This document shows positions 57,962 through 64,000 of a stretch of 64,000 bases of DNA, piece after piece. Under the pieces are notes generated by a model that ran no database searches, had not been told where the DNA came from, and saw nothing but the letters and a program-made list of their open reading frames with translations. Each line of letters opens with the position of its first letter. Position 1 is the first letter of the stretch. A program made the translations under genes and the position numbers. The stretch lies in the NCBI RefSeq assembly GCF_003261585.1, contig NZ_POVU01000006.1, positions 152,424 to 216,423 on the forward strand, in the 5' to 3' direction. This stretch comes from Acinetobacter sp. MB5. GTDB lineage: Bacteria > Pseudomonadota > Gammaproteobacteria > Pseudomonadales > Moraxellaceae.

Positions 57962-58591
57962 TTAGATATCAAAAAAAACTGTTTCATTGTCGCCTTGAAT
58001 CACAACATCAAAGCGGTAAACGATCTGACCGTCACGTTCTTCACGTTTAGCCACTAAAGTATTGCGACGTGGTGCCCACTCGATTCCTTTTAAAATCGGG
58101 TCATTGGCATTGGCTTCTGCTTCATCTTCAAAATAAACACGGGTATTCAAACCAATGTTGATACCACGGGCAAAAATCACCATTGCAATATGCGGTGCTT
58201 GTTGAGTGCCTTTACGTCCAGGAACTGAACCAGGTTTAATCGTGTCAAAGTGCCAGAAACCAGTTTCAAAGTCTGCACCTGCACGTCCCCAACCTTGGAA
58301 ATGCGGGTCTGCTGTTCTACCCTGAATATCTGCATCGCTTGGATAAACACCATTTGCATCGGCCTGCCAGATTTCAATCAAGACATCACGTAGTGGCAAA
58401 CCTAAACCGTCAAAGACCTGACCTTCAAGACGAATACGCTCGCCCTGTGTATGCTCTTGTAGCAGATTGTTGTTGAAGTTATTGTCAAACACTTCAATGT
58501 TGGCTTGCTTTGGTAACAAACCGATATGAACGTAAGGACCACCTGTTTGAGATGGAGTTTCATGCAATTCTTGAAAATTCCAATTGTTCAT
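57962..58591 (-). CDS. pcaG: Protocatechuate 3,4-dioxygenase, alpha subunit
   Basis: 209 residues of the intradiol dioxygenase fold (VFDGLGLPLRDVLIEIWQADANG). It lacks the iron ligands and pairs with PcaH. 15 bases after pcaH. Confidence 0.94.
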   Translation of the reverse strand: MNNWNFQELHETPSQTGGPYVHIGLLPKQANIEVFDNNFNNNLLQEHTQGERIRLEGQVFDGLGLPLRDVLIEIWQADANGVYPSDADIQGRTADPHFQGWGRAGADFETGFWHFDTIKPGSVPGRKGTQQAPHIAMVIFARGINIGLNTRVYFEDEAEANANDPILKGIEWAPRRNTLVAKREERDGQIVYRFDVVIQGDNETVFFDI

Positions 58592-58606
58592 GTTGTTCTC
58601 CCTGAA

Positions 58607-59344
<738 letters not shown>

Positions 59345-59358
59345 TTAATTTTGTTCCA

Positions 59359-59778
59359 TTACTCTTCGTTGGTTTGTTCTTGGTTTAACTTTTTCGGTGC
59401 AATGCCCAAATCTGCAAAAACCTCTTCTGCCATATGCATGGCTGCATTTGCTGCGGGTAACCCTGCGTAAAGTGAACAATGTAGAATCAACTCTTTTAAG
59501 TCGTCCTTCGTTACCCCATTGTTAAAACATGCGCGTAAATGCATACGCAACTCTGCCTCACGCCCCAGTGCCAACAAGACTGCAATCGTCACCAAACTAC
59601 GGGTATGACGCGGCATACCTGGGCGAGACCACACTTCGCCCCAAGCAAAACGGCTAATAAAATTCTGAAAGTCATTATTGAAATCGTTGAGATTTTCAAT
59701 CGAACGATTGACGTGCTTTTCGCCTAAAACTTCCGTTCGAACTTGAATGCCTTGTGTATAGCGTTCATCATCATTCAT
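59359..59778 (-). CDS. pcaC: 4-carboxymuconolactone decarboxylase
   Basis: 139 residues from ATG 59778 (GAGGG seven bases upstream). CMD fold with GEVWSRPGMPRHTRSLVTIA and the helix LKELILHCSLYAGLPAAN. Converts the lactone from PcaB to beta-ketoadipate enol-lactone. Separate from pcaD, not fused as in PcaL. Longer in-frame start only overlaps pcaK. Confidence 0.93.
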   Translation of the reverse strand: MNDDERYTQGIQVRTEVLGEKHVNRSIENLNDFNNDFQNFISRFAWGEVWSRPGMPRHTRSLVTIAVLLALGREAELRMHLRACFNNGVTKDDLKELILHCSLYAGLPAANAAMHMAEEVFADLGIAPKKLNQEQTNEE

Positions 59779-59794
59779 AAGAAGACCCTCAGAT

Positions 59795-61150
59795 TTAGGT
59801 TGCATCGGTATGCGCAACCAAAGATTTAACAAAAATAGAAACTGCTGCTGCCGTAGCAGGAATCAGTAACATGCTTAAGATTGCGGTAAATGACCAGTTT
59901 TGACCTAACAGTACTGCACCAATCCACGCACCGAATACGGCACCGAAACGCCCGATACCTGTCATCCAAGCAACACCTGTTGCACGGCACTGTGTTGGGT
60001 AAAAACGAGCACTTAACGCTGGCATAGAAGACTGCGCACCATTGATAGCAACCCCTGCAAAAAGCACGAGCACAGCAAGCAAAATTGGGCTACTTAAACT
60101 TTGACCTACAGCAAAAGCGAAAATCCCTGCAACAAAATAGAAGCCAGCAATAATACGGTTCGGGTTGAAACGATCCATTGCCCAACCAATGAACAGTGCA
60201 CTGAGAACACCACCGAACTGGAAGATGCCACCAATAAATGCTGCTCGTTCCATGCTTGCGCCTGTTTCACGCATTAAGGTTGGTAACCAGCTAGTCAGCA
60301 GGTAAATCATCACCAAGCCCATGAAATAAGTGAACCAAAGCAATAATGTGCCTTTCACGTAGCTTGGTGAAAATAGCATTGCAAATACGTTCTGCTTTTT
60401 CTGTACTGGGCTTTTTTCTTCAGGCACATGAAACTCAGTCACGTTCTGAATCTGAGTAGGCGCAATACGACTCAAAATTTTGCGTACTTTCTCTGTGCTA
60501 TTACCATGAACAATCAAGAAGCGGTAAGATTCTGGCAATACAGTAACCACAAAGAACGCCAGAATTAACGGACTCCAGCCACCGAACAGAAATAAACTGT
60601 GCCAGCCAAATTTTGGAATCAACCAGCTACTTAAAAAACCGCCAGTTGCCATGCCCAAGTTATAACCACAGAACATGCCCGTAACGAGTAATGAACGAAT
60701 ACGGTTTGGACAGTACTCAGAAAACAGTGTGGTGGCATTTGGCATGGCTGCCCCCAAACCGATTCCTGTCAAGAAACGCAAAAGAACCAAAGTATCGAGG
60801 TTGTTGGCGTAAGCGCACCCAATGGTAAAACCACCAAAAATCAACATCGAGACAGATAAAACAGCTTTACGACCAAAACGGTCAGCCGTTGGGCCAGACA
60901 CCAACGCTCCAATGATCATGCCGCCAAGTGCAGCACTCATGACAGGGCCCAACTGAGAGCGATCTAGCCCCCAGTCTTGAGCCAATGCAGGTGCAATAAA
61001 GCCCATTGCGGCTGTATCAATACCATCTAAGAAAATGATGAAAAAACAAATCGCTGCAATCATCCACTGAAAAGCACTTAATGGAGAATCATTAATTAGT
61101 GCTTGTGCATCCATGCTGATATTTGAGCGTGTAGTATCCTGAGACGCCAT
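59795..61150 (-). CDS. pcaK: 4-hydroxybenzoate/protocatechuate transporter PcaK
   Basis: 451-residue MFS permease of the aromatic acid:H+ symporter family. Segment 1 carries the DGID motif (FLDGIDTAAMGF), and the loop between segments 2 and 3 has GPTADRFGRKAVL. Imports protocatechuate and related acids. Between pcaD and pcaC in the same direction. Confidence 0.92.
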   Translation of the reverse strand: MASQDTTRSNISMDAQALINDSPLSAFQWMIAAICFFIIFLDGIDTAAMGFIAPALAQDWGLDRSQLGPVMSAALGGMIIGALVSGPTADRFGRKAVLSVSMLIFGGFTIGCAYANNLDTLVLLRFLTGIGLGAAMPNATTLFSEYCPNRIRSLLVTGMFCGYNLGMATGGFLSSWLIPKFGWHSLFLFGGWSPLILAFFVVTVLPESYRFLIVHGNSTEKVRKILSRIAPTQIQNVTEFHVPEEKSPVQKKQNVFAMLFSPSYVKGTLLLWFTYFMGLVMIYLLTSWLPTLMRETGASMERAAFIGGIFQFGGVLSALFIGWAMDRFNPNRIIAGFYFVAGIFAFAVGQSLSSPILLAVLVLFAGVAINGAQSSMPALSARFYPTQCRATGVAWMTGIGRFGAVFGAWIGAVLLGQNWSFTAILSMLLIPATAAAVSIFVKSLVAHTDAT

Positions 61151-61194
61151 ATTTTGCCTCCTTAGGCGAAAATCCTTTTAAAACTGCAGTATCT

Positions 61195-61983
61195 TTATGA
61201 AATCTTTTCAATAAAATGCTGCAGAGCCTGAGTAAATCCTTCAGGCTGCTCAATATTTGACAAATGCGATGCTGGCAAAATACTGAGCTGGCTATGTTCA
61301 ATCTGCTGTTGCATAAATTCAGCATCAGCAACAGTCGTGATCGGGTCAAACTTCCCAGCGACCAATAAAGTTGGGATATGGATTTGAGCAATTTGCTCAC
61401 GTAAATCTTCATGTGCCAAAGCACGGCAGGCATTGGCATAACCCTGAGCAGGTGTATTGGCCAAACTTTGAATGGTTTGTTGCGCCAATGCATCTTCTAG
61501 GTAGTCAAATTCACTGCTAAACCAGCGGCTATGGGTCGACGCCACCAAATCAGCCAAGCCATTTTGTTCTACCGCGTTAGCTCGAGTCAGCCAAGCTTCT
61601 GCCGTACCAATTTTTGCTGCGGAGTTAGCAACTGTAATGCTGTTAAAACGAGCAGCATGGTGAATACCTAAATACAGTGCAGTCAGTCCGCCCATTGAAA
61701 TACCGCAAAAGTGTGCTTTTTCAATGTCTAACGCATCTAAAATATCAACCACATCTTCAGCAAGGTTTTGAACTGTGGTGTCCGCAATGACATCACTTTG
61801 ACCATGTCCACGCGTGTCATAAGTAATAACCTTGAACTGCTGTTTAAGTGCAGCAACTTGAGGTTGCCACATCCCATGATCGGTTCCCAAAGAGTTGGAA
61901 AAGATAATGGCAGGTGCATTTTCAAGACCTTCCACAACAACCGATAAATGCTTGCCTTGACGATTGGTAATCGTGATCATCAC
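61195..61983 (-). CDS. pcaD: 3-oxoadipate enol-lactonase
   Basis: 262-residue alpha/beta hydrolase. Nucleophile Ser96 in GISMGG, Asp in the GKFDPIT segment and His in PASHLSN complete the triad. Hydrolyses beta-ketoadipate enol-lactone. Overlaps pcaB by four bases (ATGA). Confidence 0.92.
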   Translation of the reverse strand: MMITITNRQGKHLSVVVEGLENAPAIIFSNSLGTDHGMWQPQVAALKQQFKVITYDTRGHGQSDVIADTTVQNLAEDVVDILDALDIEKAHFCGISMGGLTALYLGIHHAARFNSITVANSAAKIGTAEAWLTRANAVEQNGLADLVASTHSRWFSSEFDYLEDALAQQTIQSLANTPAQGYANACRALAHEDLREQIAQIHIPTLLVAGKFDPITTVADAEFMQQQIEHSQLSILPASHLSNIEQPEGFTQALQHFIEKIS

Positions 61984-63341
61984 TTTGCCACTCCTGTCCT
62001 TGCTTCCTGTAACACCGCATCAATTTGGGCTTGAATATTGCCTAAATACGATTCGGGTTTAAAAATTGCGGAAATTTCTGCTGTAGAAAAATTATTTTTA
62101 ATGTCATCGAGCTTAGCGATCACTTCTTTTAAATGTTTTTGCTCAGCGACTGCGGTTTTACATGCAGCTTCCACCACATGATGTGCATTTAAACGCCCTA
62201 GTTTTGGTGCCAGTGCCATCATGACCGCTTCAGCCATAATCAAACCTTGCGTGCATTCCAAGTTGCGCTGCATGTTTTCGGTGTTCACTTCCATACCCTG
62301 TAGCACATCTAGCGTACGCCACAATGCACCCGCACAAAGCTGGAAAATTTCAGGCAATGCCAACCATTCAGCATGCCATGCACCTAAACTACGTTCATGC
62401 TCCTGAACCATGCTCTGATACAGACTTGCCATCAGTACTGGAACTCGGTTTGCAGCCGCCAAAACAGATGCTGCTGCAACAGGATTACGTTTGTGTGGCA
62501 TGGTTGATGAACCACCACGACCTTTGGCTGTCGGTTCAAACACCTCTGCAATTTCGGTCTGCATCATCAATGACCAGTCACGCGCCATTTTGCCTGTTGT
62601 ACCCACAATCATGCCGAGCACACTGGCAATCTCAACGATACGGTCACGCTCACCATGCCAAGTACAACTTGGTGCACTTAACTGGAGCTGTTGGGCAAAT
62701 GCTTCGACAACTGCGGATCCCTGATCAAGCAGTGATGCCAATGAACCCACTGCACCGCCGAGCTGAACAGCCAATACGCGGGCTTTCATTGCCTGAATCC
62801 GATCCAAATCACGTTTAAACGCACTTGCCCAACGAGCAAACTTGTGACCCAAGGTAATTGGCAAGGCTTGCTGTAGCCATGTCCGCCCAATCATGACTTG
62901 GTCACGATAAACTTGTGCTTGTGCTAAAGCCGTTTGATAGTTATGTTGCACACTACGTTCGACCCATTGCAACGCATCGCGGCATTGCAAAATACAAGCT
63001 GTATCTAAAATATCCTGACTGGTTGCGCCCCAGTGCACATAACGTGCTGCATCTTCGTCATGCTGTTTCACAATCGCAGTCAACTGTTTTACAAATGGAA
63101 TCGCAATATTGCCTGCAAGACCAGTTGCTATTGCTAAGCCTGCAAAATCAATGCTTTCCAATGCCGTCTTTTGTGCAATTGCGTCAATTGAATCTGCCGC
63201 AGATTGAGGAATGACCCCAACCTGCGCCTGAGCTTTTGCCAGTGCAACTTCAGCCTGAATCATGTAAGAAACCAAGGACTGATCACTAAAAATCTCAGTC
63301 ACTTCTTCCTGATAAAATAAGCTGGCATATAACTGGCTCAT
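61980..63341 (-). CDS. pcaB: 3-carboxy-cis,cis-muconate cycloisomerase
   Basis: 453-residue member of the fumarase/aspartase superfamily. Signature loop SSTMPHKRNP and the HWGATSQD region are clear. It cyclises the ring-cleavage product to 4-carboxymuconolactone. Two bases after pcaF and overlapping pcaD. Confidence 0.94.
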   Translation of the reverse strand: MSQLYASLFYQEEVTEIFSDQSLVSYMIQAEVALAKAQAQVGVIPQSAADSIDAIAQKTALESIDFAGLAIATGLAGNIAIPFVKQLTAIVKQHDEDAARYVHWGATSQDILDTACILQCRDALQWVERSVQHNYQTALAQAQVYRDQVMIGRTWLQQALPITLGHKFARWASAFKRDLDRIQAMKARVLAVQLGGAVGSLASLLDQGSAVVEAFAQQLQLSAPSCTWHGERDRIVEIASVLGMIVGTTGKMARDWSLMMQTEIAEVFEPTAKGRGGSSTMPHKRNPVAAASVLAAANRVPVLMASLYQSMVQEHERSLGAWHAEWLALPEIFQLCAGALWRTLDVLQGMEVNTENMQRNLECTQGLIMAEAVMMALAPKLGRLNAHHVVEAACKTAVAEQKHLKEVIAKLDDIKNNFSTAEISAIFKPESYLGNIQAQIDAVLQEARTGVAK

Positions 63342-63343
63342 AC

Positions 63344-64000
63344 TTAAACTCGCTCAATAATCAAAGCAATGCCCTGACCGACACCAATACACATTGAACA
63401 TAAGGCGTATTTACCGCCAGTCTGTTCAAGCTGGTTCAAGGCTGTAGTTACTAGACGCGCACCTGATGCGCCGAGTGGATGACCCAATGCAATCGCACCA
63501 CCGTTTGGATTGACACGTGCATCGTCATCCGCCAAACCAAGGTCACGGGTACAAGCGAGTGCTTGTGCTGCAAAGGCTTCGTTCAGTTCAATCACATCCA
63601 TCTGTGCCAAAGTCAGATTGGCCTGTTTCAGTAATTTCTTGATCGCAGGGGCTGGGGCAAAGCCCATGATGCGCGGTTCAACACCCACCGTAGTGGCTGC
63701 AACAATCTTGGCACGCGCTTTCAGTTCGTATTTGGCAACGGCTTCATCCGATGCAATCAGCAGTGCTGCTGCACCATCGTTAATGCCTGAGGCATTGCCC
63801 GCAGTTACGCTACCTTCCGCTTTCACCACAGGTTTGAGTTTGGTGAGCGCTTCAATGGTGGTTGCACGCGGGTGTTCATCAGTATCCACAACAATCGGAT
63901 CACCTTTGCGCTGTGGAATGGTGACAGGCACGATTTCATTGGCAAAGTAACCTTTGGCTTGTGCAGCAGCCGTACGTTGCTGGCTGTTTAAGGCAAACTT
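63344..64000 (-). CDS. pcaF: Beta-ketoadipyl-CoA thiolase, partial: N-terminal part beyond the window
   Basis: The last 218 codons of a thiolase that cleaves beta-ketoadipyl-CoA to succinyl-CoA and acetyl-CoA. The catalytic His lies in GHPLGASGAR and the proton-donor Cys in CSMCIGVGQG. The frame is open to position 64000 (KFALNSQQRTAAAQAKG), so the gene continues and is not truncated. Confidence 0.93.
   Translation of the reverse strand, partial: KFALNSQQRTAAAQAKGYFANEIVPVTIPQRKGDPIVVDTDEHPRATTIEALTKLKPVVKAEGSVTAGNASGINDGAAALLIASDEAVAKYELKARAKIVAATTVGVEPRIMGFAPAPAIKKLLKQANLTLAQMDVIELNEAFAAQALACTRDLGLADDDARVNPNGGAIALGHPLGASGARLVTTALNQLEQTGGKYALCSMCIGVGQGIALIIERV

Overview
The window is chromosomal DNA from a gammaproteobacterium of the genus Acinetobacter. 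The evidence is a catabolic cluster in the order pcaF-B-D-K-C-H-G-quiB-C-X-A, the arrangement I know from A. baylyi, together with an AtfA-type wax ester synthase, a DcaP-type porin and a betT/betIBA choline locus. Protein similarity was judged by reading sequence; no database was searched, so the species is not assigned.

Layout. 1-10.2 kb: a phosphoethanolamine transferase cut by the left edge, a DcaP-like porin, an MFS permease, a lysophospholipid acyltransferase gene broken by a stop codon and a frameshift, a patatin-like lipoprotein, an nfeD/SPFH pair, ispA, yjdM, an AroP-like permease and tRNA-Arg(CCT). 10.2-17.2 kb: a Met-rich exported protein, an EamA exporter divergent from an XRE-cupin regulator with two identical 18-bp operators between them, a SotB-like exporter, cysH, a wax synthase and a small PA1571-like gene. 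17.3-25.2 kb: the housekeeping run mreB-mreC-mreD-maf-rng (leftward) and gatC-gatA-gatB (rightward). 25.2-31.2 kb: an accessory block with an M48-like metalloprotease, a hairpin repeat, two exported or formerly exported proteins (one broken by an amber codon), an atypical autotransporter and an orphan gene. 31.3-38.2 kb: LysR/chromate transporter pair, SbmA-type transporter, LpxO-like hydroxylase, lipoprotein and MarC, with two unannotated small ORFs. 38.2-44.5 kb: choline to glycine betaine (betT divergent from betI-betB-betA) around a long perfect inverted repeat. 44.5-51.1 kb: DJ-1/PfpI, YbfB-type MFS, tyrB, and a copper module cueR-copA / copZ with two CueR-type promoters. 51.4-64 kb: quinate/shikimate and protocatechuate catabolism, cut by the right edge inside pcaF.

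How the genes work together. QuiA (membrane PQQ dehydrogenase), QuiB and QuiC (both with signal peptides) convert quinate or shikimate to protocatechuate outside the cytoplasm. QuiX is the likely outer-membrane channel and PcaK the inner-membrane importer. PcaHG, PcaB, PcaC, PcaD and PcaF then carry protocatechuate through beta-ketoadipate to central metabolism. BetT imports choline and BetA/BetB oxidise it to glycine betaine. CopZ and CopA handle copper under CueR.

No CRISPR array, insertion sequence, prophage or classical defence island was seen. The least explained parts are the 25.2-31.2 kb block, the two-operator XRE-cupin/EamA switch and the small ORFs at 33.4, 14.4 and 35.4 kb.
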